Positions 1 through 7,990 of a DNA stretch of 64,000 nt are shown here, piece after piece. Made by a program: the position numbers and the translations under genes. Within the stretch, counting starts at the first letter, position 1. Every line of letters starts with the position of its first letter. The DNA comes from Mitsuaria sp. GD03876 (GTDB lineage Bacteria; Pseudomonadota; Gammaproteobacteria; Burkholderiales; Burkholderiaceae_C): contig NZ_JAOCCU010000020.1 of the NCBI RefSeq assembly GCF_029840635.1, positions 1 to 64,000 of the forward strand, in the 5' to 3' direction. The notes under the pieces are model-generated. The model was not told the DNA's origin and searched no databases. It worked only from the letters and a program-made list of their open reading frames with translations.

Positions 1-101
1 AGCGCGAGCGCGGGGACGCCGGCCAGCGCGCAGCCACGCGCGAGGGCGCGGCGGCGGTCGGCGCGATGGGGGGTGCCCGGAAGTGCTGCCCTTGTCTCCA
101 T
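1..101 (-). CDS. Exported protein, N-terminal fragment (cut by window edge)
   Basis: Reading leftward from an ATG at 101, the first 33 codons run open to the window edge. They give a polar stretch with an arginine cluster (DRRRALARG), then a small hydrophobic segment ending in alanines (CALAGVPALA). This is the layout of a Tat-type or lipoprotein-like export signal. The gene is divergent from apaG with about 108 bp between the two starts. The mature protein lies outside the window, so no function can be given. The call could be wrong because only a signal-like stretch is visible. Confidence 0.5.
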   Translation of the reverse strand, partial: METRAALPGTPHRADRRRALARGCALAGVPALA

Positions 102-197
102 GACGGATGCGCCGGGGCGGTGCCGGCGGCGGAGTGGTCCGTTCGAGCGGGTTCTGCTTGTGCTGTGTGCGGTACCCAGCATAGCCGAGGCGACGCC

Positions 198-203
198 TAG
201 AAT
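198..203 (+). promoter_or_regulatory. -10-like hexamer of apaG, possible leaderless start
   Basis: TAGAAT matches five of six positions of the sigma-70 -10 consensus. It ends 6 nt before the apaG ATG, and no Shine-Dalgarno sequence lies between them (ATCCCCCG context). A transcript starting the usual 6-8 nt downstream would begin at or very near the start codon. I see no convincing -35. The same arrangement recurs at other genes in this window. Confidence 0.3.
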
Positions 204-209
204 CCCCCG

Positions 210-584
210 ATGGCACATCCGCATTTCCACTGCACCGTGGCCGTCGAGCCCCTCGCGGAGCAGACCGTCCCGGAGCGCGACGAGTTCGCCTTCGCCTACA
301 CGATCACCATCGAGAACCAGGGCGACGTCACCGCCCAGCTGATCGGCCGCCACTGGTCCATCGTCGACGCCACCGGCAAGGTCCAGGAAGTGCACGGGCT
401 GGCCGTCGTCGGCCACCAGCCGCTGCTGCAGCCGGGCGAGCGTTTCCAGTACAGCTCCTGGGCGCAGATCGGCACCCGCCACGGCACGATGAGCGGCCGT
501 TTCCTGTGCGTCACCGAACACGCCGAGGTCTTCTACTCGGAGATCCCCGAGTTCCTGCTGGCCGATTCCGGATCGCTGCATTGA
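210..584 (+). CDS. apaG: ApaG family protein
   Basis: This 124-residue protein has the length and layout of ApaG, a single Fn3-like beta-sandwich (DUF525). N-terminal strands ending in FAYTITIENQG are followed by HWSIVDATGK, a glycine/proline loop near residues 66-76 (VVGHQPLLQPGE) and FQYSSWAQIGTRHGTMSGRF. ApaG is widespread in proteobacteria and was linked to cobalt/magnesium sensitivity through work on the apaGH locus; its biochemical role is not settled. No apaH is adjacent. The stop overlaps the next start (TGATG), so the two genes are probably translationally coupled. The ATG at 210 is chosen because it begins the conserved N-terminus. Confidence 0.93.
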   Translation: MAHPHFHCTVAVEPLAEQTVPERDEFAFAYTITIENQGDVTAQLIGRHWSIVDATGKVQEVHGLAVVGHQPLLQPGERFQYSSWAQIGTRHGTMSGRFLCVTEHAEVFYSEIPEFLLADSGSLH

Positions 585-2593
585 TGTTCCGACGTCAAGG
601 CTGGGATCTCACCGCGCTGCTCAACGCGGCGCATCCGCAGGCCTCGCTGGCCGACCGCAACCTCTGGCTGGTGCGGCTGATCGAATGGCTGCGGCACGCG
701 CCGCTGAAGGACGAACGGGCCGCGGCCCCGTCCGGCGACACCGCCGCCGCGCCCTCCGCGCCGCTGCCGGTGCGGCGGCTGAAGTACCTGCTCCACATGC
801 TGGAGCGCCACCCCGAGCACGCCCGGGCCTTCGCCGAGGTCATCGCCAGCGTCTGGGCCGACGTCGACGCGATCAGCCTGTTCGCCGAGGTCGGCTTCGC
901 GCCGCGCATGGCGCTGTGGAACGAGTTCCTCGGCCGCCTGCGCCGGCGCCTGCTGCCACTGAGCGCCGACACCAAGGACCTGTCCGAGCTGTTCGAGCTG
1001 CTCTTCCCCGAGGAGGACGACGAGCGCTGGATCAACGCCGTCGACGACGACCTGCTGCGGCGGCTGGGATTGCTGTTCGCCGGCGCGCCCGAGGGCGACT
1101 GGCGCGAGGAGATGCGCGCCGCGATCACGGTGCTGGTGAGCGCGGTGCGCTCGGCCGGGCTGTCCGGCGCGCTGCGCGTGCGCATGGACCCGCAGCTGCT
1201 GGCGCGGCGGCCGTTCCGCAACCTCGCCACCGCGTGGGAGCAGGTCGACCATGCGCTGGACGACCACGACACGGCCGGGCTGCCGGGCAAGCTGCAGTAC
1301 CTGCGCGGCCTGCTCGACGAATGCCGCGCGGCGGTGCGCTCGGTGCCGGACCACCTGGAGGAACACGGCGTCTCGGTGGACCTGATGTTCGGCGTCGACC
1401 AGATGCAGGCGCGGCTGCGCCGCGTCGAGGACCTGCTGGCGGTGCTGCTGGCGGACCATCCGCAGCGCGAGCTGCTGCGGCTGGTGGCGAGCCTGGTGTC
1501 GGTCGTGCATGACCGGCGCAGCATCCGCACGCTGTTCGCGCGGCATTACTCGCTGCTGGCGCGCAAGGTCGCCGAACGCAGCGCCGAGACCGGCGAGCAC
1601 TACATCACCCGCAACCGCGAGGAGTACGGCGACATGCTGCGCCGCGCCGGCGGCGGCGGGCTGGTGATCGCGGGCACCACCTTCATGAAGTTCGCGATCA
1701 TGGCGCTGGGGCTGTCGGCGTTCTGGGGCGGCTTCTGGGCCGGCGTGAACTACGCGGTCAGCTTCGTGATCATCCTGCTGCTGCACTGGACGGTCGCGAC
1801 CAAGCAGCCGGCGATGACCGCGCCGGCGCTGGCCGACAAGCTGCGCCACATCGACAGCGACGCCGGGCTGCAGGCCTTCGTCGACGAGGTCGCGCACCTG
1901 TTCCGCTCGCAGACGGCCGGGATCATCGGCAACCTGGCGCTGGCCGCGCCGATGGTGCTGGTGGTGCAGATGGCGGCCTGGCTGGCCCTGGGCAAGCCGC
2001 TGGTGGGCCCGAAGGAGGCCGAGTACGTGCTGCACTCGCTGACGGTGCTGGGGCCGTCGCTGTTCTTCGCGGCCTTCACCGGGGTGCTGCTGTTCGCGGC
2101 GAGCCTGATCGCGGGCTGGGTCGAGAACTGGTTCGTCTTCCACCGGCTGGACAGCGCGATCGCGTGGAACCCGCGCATCGTCGCGCGGCTGGGCGCGAGC
2201 CGCGCGGCCCGCTGGTCGCGCTGGTGGCGGGAGAACATCTCCGGGCTGACCGCCAACATCAGCCTGGGCCTGATGCTCGGGCTGGTGCCGTCGCTGCTGG
2301 GCTTCTTCGGGCTGCCGCTGGAGGTCCGGCACGTGACGCTGTCGACCGGCCAGCTGGCCGCGGCGGCCGGGGCGCTGGGCTGGGACGTGCTGCGGCACTG
2401 GCCGTTCTGGCTGTGCGTGATCAGCATCCTCGGGACCGGGGTGCTGAACGTCGGGGTCAGCTTCCTGCTGGCGTTCCGCGTGGCGCTGCGCTCGCGCGGC
2501 ATCCGGCTGGCCGACCAGCAGCGCGTGCGCGCGGCGATCTGGACGCGGATGCGCCGCCAGCCGCTGAGCTTCCTGGTGCCGCCCAAGGGCTGA
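584..2593 (+). CDS. SpecificRecomb family membrane protein ('site-specific recombinase')
   Basis: A 669-residue protein whose ATG overlaps the apaG stop by one base. The N-terminal half is a helical soluble region rich in leucine, arginine and acidic residues. The conserved block GEHYITRNREEYGDMLRRA near residue 350 precedes a glycine-rich turn and the first of several hydrophobic segments (FAIMALGLSAFWGGFWAGVN; MVLVVQMAAWLALG; SLFFAAFTGVLLFAASLI; LMLGLVPSLLGFFGLPL; the C-terminal ILGTGVLNVGVSFLLAF). This matches the family annotated as 'site-specific recombinase, Gcr-like'. No tyrosine- or serine-recombinase catalytic motif is visible and there are about six membrane spans, so the inherited name is probably misleading. 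Function unknown. Confidence 0.8.
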   Translation: MFRRQGWDLTALLNAAHPQASLADRNLWLVRLIEWLRHAPLKDERAAAPSGDTAAAPSAPLPVRRLKYLLHMLERHPEHARAFAEVIASVWADVDAISLFAEVGFAPRMALWNEFLGRLRRRLLPLSADTKDLSELFELLFPEEDDERWINAVDDDLLRRLGLLFAGAPEGDWREEMRAAITVLVSAVRSAGLSGALRVRMDPQLLARRPFRNLATAWEQVDHALDDHDTAGLPGKLQYLRGLLDECRAAVRSVPDHLEEHGVSVDLMFGVDQMQARLRRVEDLLAVLLADHPQRELLRLVASLVSVVHDRRSIRTLFARHYSLLARKVAERSAETGEHYITRNREEYGDMLRRAGGGGLVIAGTTFMKFAIMALGLSAFWGGFWAGVNYAVSFVIILLLHWTVATKQPAMTAPALADKLRHIDSDAGLQAFVDEVAHLFRSQTAGIIGNLALAAPMVLVVQMAAWLALGKPLVGPKEAEYVLHSLTVLGPSLFFAAFTGVLLFAASLIAGWVENWFVFHRLDSAIAWNPRIVARLGASRAARWSRWWRENISGLTANISLGLMLGLVPSLLGFFGLPLEVRHVTLSTGQLAAAAGALGWDVLRHWPFWLCVISILGTGVLNVGVSFLLAFRVALRSRGIRLADQQRVRAAIWTRMRRQPLSFLVPPKG

Positions 2594-2611
2594 GCGGCGG
2601 GGCCGCGGCGC

Positions 2612-2731
2612 TCAGGCGGCGTCGCGGTCGTCGGGCCGCTCGCCGCCCTTGCGGCCGGAGAACATCGTCCACCAGACGATGAAGATCAGCAGCGCGAGGG
2701 CGCCGAGCGCCTCCAGCAAGATCACGCCCAT
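2612..2731 (-). CDS. Small conserved-type single-span membrane protein (39 aa)
   Basis: An ATG at 2731 opens a 39-codon frame: MGVILLEALGALALLIFIVW, then WTMFSGRKGGERPDD and a short acidic tail. One hydrophobic helix (residues 2-21) is followed by a Trp-Trp interface and a basic GRKGGER stretch, a coherent single-pass design with the tail probably in the cytoplasm. I recall similar 35-45 residue proteins in other Burkholderiales but cannot verify that here. The gene converges on the preceding plus-strand gene with 18 bp between them. No strong ribosome-binding site is seen. Function unknown. Confidence 0.6.
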   Translation of the reverse strand: MGVILLEALGALALLIFIVWWTMFSGRKGGERPDDRDAA

Positions 2732-2805
2732 GATGCGAGGTCCGGTCGGTTGCAGAAGTGCCGCCGGATGGCGGCGCTGGCGATTCTAGGCGGCCCGGCG
2801 GGGGG

Positions 2806-3087
2806 TCACTCGCTGACCTGGACGCCCTTCCAGAAGGCGACGCGGTCCTTGATGTTGGCGGCGGCCTCGGAGGGCTCGGGGTAATACCAGACGGCGTCCG
2901 GGTTCATGTCGCCGTGGACCAGCAGGCTAAAGTAGTGCGCCTGGCCCTTCCACGGGCAGGTCGTGCGGTGGTTGCTGAACGTGGTGAATTCGCGCTTGAG
3001 CGCGTCCATCGGGAAGTAGTGATTCCCTTCGACCACCACGGTGTCGTCGCTCTCGGCGATGACTTCGCCGTTCCAGGTTGCCTTCAT
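2806..3087 (-). CDS. DUF427 family protein
   Basis: A 93-residue protein of the DUF427 (NTP_transf_9) family. Diagnostic parts are MKATWNGEVIAESDDTVVVE at the N-terminus, NHYFPMDALKREF in the middle and TTCPWKGQAHYFSL, with the near-invariant CPWKG, then VWYYPEPSEAAANIKDRVAF. The fold is a small beta-rich domain and its cellular function is unknown. The start at 3087 is supported by a strong upstream GAGGAGATGGA ribosome-binding sequence. It is divergent from the next gene, whose start lies only about 12 bp away, so the two must share or overlap regulatory sequence. Confidence 0.9.
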   Translation of the reverse strand: MKATWNGEVIAESDDTVVVEGNHYFPMDALKREFTTFSNHRTTCPWKGQAHYFSLLVHGDMNPDAVWYYPEPSEAAANIKDRVAFWKGVQVSE

Positions 3088-3098
3088 TCCATCTCCTC

Positions 3099-3368
3099 GT
3101 GCTGAAACGCTATTTCGCCCATCGGGGCAAGGACATCTTCGTCACCGCCGGCTCCGCGCGCGAGCTCGCGCCGGGCAGCTTCGGGATCTGCGCGATCGAG
3201 GGCGGCGCGCAAGGCTGGTCCGTCGTGCACGTCGGTCCCGAAGGCGACGCCGCCGACCTCGGCGGCGAGTACTACTTTGCCACCGCCGAAGAAGCCCTCG
3301 CGTTCCTGCGCGAACTGATCGACCTGATGGTCGACGGCGGCGAGCCGGCCGGGTTGGACGCGGAGTGA
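3099..3368 (+). CDS. Small conserved-looking protein of unknown function
   Basis: Using the GTG at 3099, this encodes 89 residues beginning MLKRYFAHRGKDIFV; an in-frame TTG at 3078 would add seven. The protein reads as a compact alpha/beta domain (FGICAIEGGAQGWSVVHVG, then GGEYYFATAEEALAFLRELI) with an acidic end. Codon use has the strong G/C third-position bias of neighbouring genes, which supports real coding. No ribosome-binding site stands out, perhaps because the start region is squeezed against the oppositely oriented DUF427 gene. I do not recognise the family. Confidence 0.6.
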   Translation: MLKRYFAHRGKDIFVTAGSARELAPGSFGICAIEGGAQGWSVVHVGPEGDAADLGGEYYFATAEEALAFLRELIDLMVDGGEPAGLDAE

Positions 3369-3383
3369 ACGCGCTCGCGTGAG

Positions 3384-3424
3384 GCGATTAGCGCCCATAA
3401 TCGACTCAAATATTGAGTCGATTA
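3384..3424. promoter_or_regulatory. Inverted-repeat operator candidate upstream of fic
   Basis: Positions 3398-3424 form a perfect inverted repeat: arm TAATCGACTCAA (3398-3409), spacer ATA, arm TTGAGTCGATTA (3413-3424). A further half-site-like copy in the orientation of the right arm, GAGGCGATTAGC (3381-3392), lies upstream and matches the right arm and its flank (GAGTCGATTAGC) at 11 of 12 positions. The palindrome ends 13 bp before the Fic start codon, where promoter or initiation region should be. It is A/T-rich in a G/C-rich neighbourhood. I infer an operator, plausibly bound by the winged-helix part of the Fic protein itself. Confidence 0.6.
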
Positions 3425-3437
3425 GCCATCCATTCGC

Positions 3438-4607
3438 ATGACGTACGAGCTTCCTCTCATCTGGAAAGATCCGGCCTGGCCGCATCTGCGTTTCGACATG
3501 GATCGCGTGACCCAGGCGCTGCTGGTAGCGAAGCGGATGCAAGGGATGGTCGAAGGCAAATGGGCTTCCATCAGCCCGCGTCACCGCGCGATCCTGGCGG
3601 CATCGGCATGGAGCGACGAGGCCATCGCGACCGCCGCGATCGAGGGCGAGCGCTACGACCGGATGTCGGTCGAGTCCTCCGTGGCGCGCCGGCTCGGCAT
3701 CGACGAAGGGATCGGACCGCATGTCCCGCGCGACATCGAAGGTCTGCTGGACGTCATGGACGACGCGCTCATCCGCTGCGCCGTGCCGCTGACGCATGAA
3801 CGCCTGTGGTCCTGGCAGGGAGCGCTATTTCCCGAAAGCCGTTCCGGGCTTCGGAAAATCGAGGTGGGGGCCTATCGATCCCATCCGGGACCGATGCAGA
3901 TCGTGAGCGGCCCCGTCGGCAGGGAGAAGGTGCATTACGAGGCGCCCCCGTCCTCGCGGGTCCTGCTGGAGATGGAACGCTTCGTCAAGTGGTTCAACGG
4001 CACGCCGGGCAAGGATCCCCTGGTGATCGCCGCGATCGCTCATGTCTGGTTCGAAAGCATCCATCCGTTCGAGGACGGCAATGGCCGCATCGGCAGGACC
4101 CTGATCGACCTGGTGCTCGCGCGCGAGATGGGTCCCTCGAGTCGCGTGATCCGCATGTCCAAGCAACTGCTGAAGGAGCGCGAGGCGTACTACGAGGGCC
4201 TGCGCGAGTCGCAGGTCGTCGACGTCACGCGGTGGGTGGAGTGGTTCCTCGACCAGGTCTGCGCCTGCTGCCGGGAAGCCTGCCAGGCAATCGACGTGGT
4301 GCTGGAAACGACCAGGTTCTGGATGGAGCACCAAGGCGCCGACCTGTCGACGCGCCAGCGCAAGGTCATGCGCCTGCTGCTCGACGCCGGCCCGAACGGC
4401 TTCGAAGGCGGCATGAGCACCCGCAAGTACGAGAGCATCGGCGCCACCTCGCGCGCGACGGCCTCGCGCGAGTTGCAGCAGCTGGAGGAACTCGGCTTCC
4501 TGCGCCGCGTCGGCGCGGGCCGCTCGACGCGCTATCACGTCGCCATCGACGGCTGGGGCCCGGCGGACGACAAGTCGGCCAAGGACCCGAGCGACACCGC
4601 GGGCTGA
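3438..4607 (+). CDS. Fic family protein (AMPylase type) with C-terminal winged helix
   Basis: A 389-residue Fic protein, likely to transfer AMP or another nucleotide to a protein hydroxyl. The canonical active-site motif HPFEDGNGRIGR is at 209-220, with catalytic His209. Thr65-x-x-x-Glu69-Gly70 fits the inhibitory helix motif (S/T)xxxE(G/N), placed N-terminal to the Fic core as in class II Fic proteins. The first ~80 residues resemble the DUF4172 domain found with Fic. The C-terminus (about 305-375) looks like a winged helix (STRKYESIGATSRATASREL). A palindrome abuts the start, suggesting autoregulation. The stop is one base from the stop of the convergent membrane gene. No separate antitoxin gene is adjacent. 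Confidence 0.9.
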   Translation: MTYELPLIWKDPAWPHLRFDMDRVTQALLVAKRMQGMVEGKWASISPRHRAILAASAWSDEAIATAAIEGERYDRMSVESSVARRLGIDEGIGPHVPRDIEGLLDVMDDALIRCAVPLTHERLWSWQGALFPESRSGLRKIEVGAYRSHPGPMQIVSGPVGREKVHYEAPPSSRVLLEMERFVKWFNGTPGKDPLVIAAIAHVWFESIHPFEDGNGRIGRTLIDLVLAREMGPSSRVIRMSKQLLKEREAYYEGLRESQVVDVTRWVEWFLDQVCACCREACQAIDVVLETTRFWMEHQGADLSTRQRKVMRLLLDAGPNGFEGGMSTRKYESIGATSRATASRELQQLEELGFLRRVGAGRSTRYHVAIDGWGPADDKSAKDPSDTAG

Positions 4608-4608
4608 G

Positions 4609-6261
4609 TCACAACGGCTTCAAGTCTTCCCCCACCACCCGCACCAGCAGGCCCTTGCCGTCGGGTGTCACGCGGAACTCGCCGTACTTCGCCGGCTGCC
4701 AGCGCTGCGCCTCGCCCTCCCTGAAGAACCACGCGTCGGAGACGAAGGTCCAGCCCCCGTCCTTGGGCGTCAGCGTCAGCAGCTGCGCGCCGGCCGGCGG
4801 CGCCTCGCCGGGCGCGAGCAGCCGCGCCGACTGCACCACCCCGCGCGCGTCCAGCGTCGCCGCCACGAGCGGCCGCCGGCCCCACAGCGGTCCGCCGTCG
4901 GGATCGGCGGGGTCTGGCGTGCGCCACCGCGGGCCAACGCCGGGCAGCTCGTAGTTCAGCTGCATGAAGTCGCCCTGCATCAGCGAGCGCGGATCCACCG
5001 GCGCCAGCTTCACGAACACCGGGCGTCCGGTATCGATCAGCCGCTCGCGGCCCGCGATGCCGATGTTCACCACCGCCAGCGCCAGCACGCCCGCGCCGAG
5101 GAGGATCGCGGGAGCGCCGCGCATCGCCAGCACGGCCGACGATCCGCCATCCTCCGGCCGGGCCGGATGCCAGGCGAGCCAGCGCACCCACGCCGCGAGC
5201 ACCGCGCCGGCCACGACCAGCGCGAGCGACTTGTGCGCGAGCGGCATCGCCCATTCGTAGTACAGCGCGCCGAGCGCCCACACCGCCGCGACGCCGGCGA
5301 GCACCGCCAGCCGCCAGCGCCGCGTCGACGCCATCAGCGCCAGCACCAGCAGGATGCCGCCCAGCGCGGGCATCAGCGCGGCGAGCGCCGCCAGCGCGAC
5401 CAGGGGCGGCAACAACCGCGACGCGCTCGCCGGTTGCCAGCGGCGCAGCAGCCAGAGCGCCGCCACGAGCGTCAGCAGCACCGACAGCGCGCGGCTCGCG
5501 CCGAGCAGCACCAGATGCGAGGTCGTCAGCCCGGGACCGACGTCGCGAATGAAGCCACCGCCCAGCACGCCGCCTGCCGCGAAGGACCAGCCGGCCGCCA
5601 CGGCATGCATCACCAGCACCGCGATCCACCAGCCGGTCAGCACCGGCTCGAGCGCGGCCGCCACCTCGGCCGTGCGCCCCTCGCGTCCCAGCCGCGCCTG
5701 CAGCATCGACAGCACGAGCCCCTCCGCCAGCAACAGCGCGGCGGCGGCCAACGACAGGCCGCCGTCGTGCTGGTACCAAGCTCGGGGCGCGATTCCCTCC
5801 AGTGCCAGGTGGCCGAGGAAACCCGCCAGCGCCGCCATCCCGACACCGAGCAGCAAACGCAACCAGCCCTGCCGCAGCAGCACGATCAACGCGGCGCCGA
5901 CGGCCAGGCCAACCCACGCGGCGCCGGCATGCGACAGGTCCCGCGTCAGCCCGAATCCCAGGCAGACGCCGCCGGTCAGCAGCAGCGGCACGGCGGCCTG
6001 CTCGAGGAAGACCGGCGTCGCGCGGCCGCGCAGCAGCAGGACTGCCAGCGCCAGCAGCCCCACGCCCTCGATGTAGGGCATCGGCCCGCGATGCCAGTCC
6101 CCGCCGAACAGCATCGCGAACATCGCGATGAACGGCGGCACCGCCAGCCAGGCGCCCAGCGCCGTCAGCAGCACCACCGGCCAGGGACGCGGCACGGGGC
6201 CGTCGGTGGCGGGCGCCAGGCCTTCGGCCCGGGCGCGGTCGATCCAGTCGGTGTCGCTCAT
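4609..6261 (-). CDS. DUF4401/GDYXXLXY domain membrane protein
   Basis: A 550-residue polytopic membrane protein. After a short cytoplasmic N-terminus (MSDTDWIDRARAEGL) come about ten hydrophobic segments resembling DUF4401. A soluble C-terminal domain carries LMQGDFMQLNYEL near 427-439, matching the GDYxxLxY signature with Phe in place of the first Tyr. This domain is predicted to be extracytoplasmic and its role is unknown. The gene overlaps the end of the upstream DUF2157 gene by four bases (ATGA), so the two are translationally coupled and their products probably work together in the membrane. The ATG at 6261 is chosen for this overlap. Confidence 0.85.
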   Translation of the reverse strand: MSDTDWIDRARAEGLAPATDGPVPRPWPVVLLTALGAWLAVPPFIAMFAMLFGGDWHRGPMPYIEGVGLLALAVLLLRGRATPVFLEQAAVPLLLTGGVCLGFGLTRDLSHAGAAWVGLAVGAALIVLLRQGWLRLLLGVGMAALAGFLGHLALEGIAPRAWYQHDGGLSLAAAALLLAEGLVLSMLQARLGREGRTAEVAAALEPVLTGWWIAVLVMHAVAAGWSFAAGGVLGGGFIRDVGPGLTTSHLVLLGASRALSVLLTLVAALWLLRRWQPASASRLLPPLVALAALAALMPALGGILLVLALMASTRRWRLAVLAGVAAVWALGALYYEWAMPLAHKSLALVVAGAVLAAWVRWLAWHPARPEDGGSSAVLAMRGAPAILLGAGVLALAVVNIGIAGRERLIDTGRPVFVKLAPVDPRSLMQGDFMQLNYELPGVGPRWRTPDPADPDGGPLWGRRPLVAATLDARGVVQSARLLAPGEAPPAGAQLLTLTPKDGGWTFVSDAWFFREGEAQRWQPAKYGEFRVTPDGKGLLVRVVGEDLKPL

Positions 6262-7208
6262 GCCCGTGCCTCCGTCGCGCGCACGCGCCGCATGATCAGG
6301 CTCACGCTGACCGCCAGCAGCCCGCAGGCCACCAGGCCGATCAGGAAAGCGCCGCCGATGTCGCCGCGCGCGTCGATGACCACGCGCGCCAGGCCCGCCA
6401 CCAGCAGGGTGTCGACGGCCAGCGCCAGCGCGCTCAGCGCGTAGACCTCGGCATGCCGCCAGGCCAGCACCAGGCCCACGCCCATCACGCCCAGCGCCAA
6501 ATAGAACTGCGGCGCCACGTGCCGCGCGAACAGCGCGCCCAGTCCCGTGCCGGAGATCGCGATCACCGACGCCAGCACGGCGACGCGCCAGGCCCAGGGC
6601 TGCGCGCGCGCGCCGGGCCGCGCGCCCATGCCCACGCACAACGCGCCGTACGCCACGAACCCCAGCGCATGCACCGGCACGGTCGTCGCGTCGAAGCGCC
6701 ACGCATGTCCGCCGAAGGTCTCCATCCACAGGCCGATCGCCGTCGCCACGACGACCGCCCACGGCGTCCACACCAGGTCCGAGCGCGCGGCCCAGGCGAC
6801 CGGCAGGCCCAACGCCGCCCAGAGCGCGAACAGCTGGTAGGTGTCCGCGCCGGTCTGGTAGGTCTGGCCGAAGTACGCGAGCAGCCCGCCCAGCGTCAGG
6901 AAGCCGGCCAGCGCCAGCGGCGCGCGCCAGGCCGCGAGCAGCGCCGCGGCGACCAGCGCGACGGCCAGCACCGCCTCCAGCAGGCCGAAGCGCAGCGCGC
7001 GGCCGAAGTCGTCCCAGTTGGCGGCGACCCACAGGATCAGCCCGAAGCCGATCAACCCCGCGGCCAGCGTGCCCGCGCCGCGGCGCAGCGGCGTCCAGGC
7101 ATCGGCCGGCGGATCATCGACGCCGGACAGCGCGCGCAAGCGCCGTGCGCTGCTCGCATCCAGGCCCTGGCTGGCCGTCCATTGGTACAAGCGCTCGTGC
7201 AGACTCAC
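6258..7208 (-). CDS. DUF2157 domain membrane protein
   Basis: A 316-residue protein starting at a GTG (7208) preceded by a strong GAGGGAGGAAGCT ribosome-binding sequence. The soluble N-terminus (SLHERLYQWTASQGLDASS) has the helical form typical of DUF2157. About eight transmembrane helices follow, starting with TLAAGLIGFGLILWVAANWD. The family is of unknown function and is very often fused or paired with DUF4401/GDYXXLXY proteins, exactly as here, where the downstream gene overlaps by ATGA. An upstream in-frame ATG at 7238 is possible but lacks a ribosome-binding site. Confidence 0.85.
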   Translation of the reverse strand: MSLHERLYQWTASQGLDASSARRLRALSGVDDPPADAWTPLRRGAGTLAAGLIGFGLILWVAANWDDFGRALRFGLLEAVLAVALVAAALLAAWRAPLALAGFLTLGGLLAYFGQTYQTGADTYQLFALWAALGLPVAWAARSDLVWTPWAVVVATAIGLWMETFGGHAWRFDATTVPVHALGFVAYGALCVGMGARPGARAQPWAWRVAVLASVIAISGTGLGALFARHVAPQFYLALGVMGVGLVLAWRHAEVYALSALALAVDTLLVAGLARVVIDARGDIGGAFLIGLVACGLLAVSVSLIMRRVRATEARA

Positions 7209-7311
7209 AGCTTCCTCCCTCAGGATGCGACCGCCCACCGGGCCGCCCGTGATGTTGTCGTCGAGGGAGCCGATTCTTCCTCATCCTTCGTTCCTCTCAC
7301 CGGGAGTTCCC

Positions 7312-7983
7312 ATGGGACAGATGATCGACTTCGAGCGCCCTGACGGCGCGGTCTCCTCCGGCTACCTGGCCAGCGCCGGCGACGGCGCGCCCGGCATGAT
7401 CCTGATCCAGGAGTGGTGGGGCCTGAAGCCCCACATCAAGGACATCGCCGAACGCCTGGCCTCCGCCGGCATCACGACGCTGGCGCCCGACCTCTTCCGC
7501 GGCCGCATCGCCAGCGACGCCGACGAGGCCAGCCACATGATGAACGGGCTGGACTTCGCGGACGCCACCACGCAGGACCTGCAAGGCGCGCTGGACCACC
7601 TGCGCGAGCACCTGGGCTGCGGCAGCGTCGGCGTGATGGGCTACTGCATGGGCGGCGCGCTGACCATCGCCGCCGGCGTCCACGTCAAGGACCTGCAGGC
7701 GGCGGTCTGCTACTACGGCATCCCGCCGGCCGAGTTCGCCGACCCGGCAAAGATCGCGGCCCCGTTCCTCGGCCACTTCGCCACCCGCGACGACTGGTGC
7801 ACGCCGGAGAAGGTCGACGCGCTGGAGGCCCGCATGCAGGCCGCCGGCAAGCACCCGGTCATCCACCGCTACGTCGCCGACCACGCGTTCTCCAACTCGA
7901 CGCGGCCGGAGGTCTACGACCGCGCCGCCGCGGACCTCGCCTGGACCCGCACGCTGGACTTCCTCCACCAACACCTCGCCTGA
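7312..7983 (+). CDS. Dienelactone hydrolase family protein
   Basis: A 223-residue alpha/beta hydrolase of the dienelactone hydrolase (carboxymethylenebutenolidase) family. The nucleophile is Cys112 in GVMGYCMGG, the acid is Asp160 or Asp161 in FATRDDWCTPE, and the base is His191 in ADHAFSNS, giving the family's Cys-Asp-His triad. LIQEWWGLKPHIKD near residue 31 is the typical oxyanion-side motif. These enzymes open lactones of aromatic degradation or hydrolyse small esters. No other aromatic-catabolism gene is nearby, so the substrate is uncertain. The ATG at 7312 follows CGGGAG, a weak ribosome-binding site. The next gene begins 7 bp after the stop and may be co-transcribed. Confidence 0.9.
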   Translation: MGQMIDFERPDGAVSSGYLASAGDGAPGMILIQEWWGLKPHIKDIAERLASAGITTLAPDLFRGRIASDADEASHMMNGLDFADATTQDLQGALDHLREHLGCGSVGVMGYCMGGALTIAAGVHVKDLQAAVCYYGIPPAEFADPAKIAAPFLGHFATRDDWCTPEKVDALEARMQAAGKHPVIHRYVADHAFSNSTRPEVYDRAAADLAWTRTLDFLHQHLA

Positions 7984-7990
7984 TCCGCCC

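Noticed and set aside
584-2593. Mobile element suggested by the family name 'site-specific recombinase'
   Set aside because: No flanking repeats, integrase motif or insertion boundaries; the protein is membrane-bound and beside housekeeping apaG.
3084-3797. Minus-strand open frame across the small unknown gene and the start of fic
   Set aside because: It reads through the operator palindrome and has no protein-like motif; the plus-strand genes explain the coding bias.
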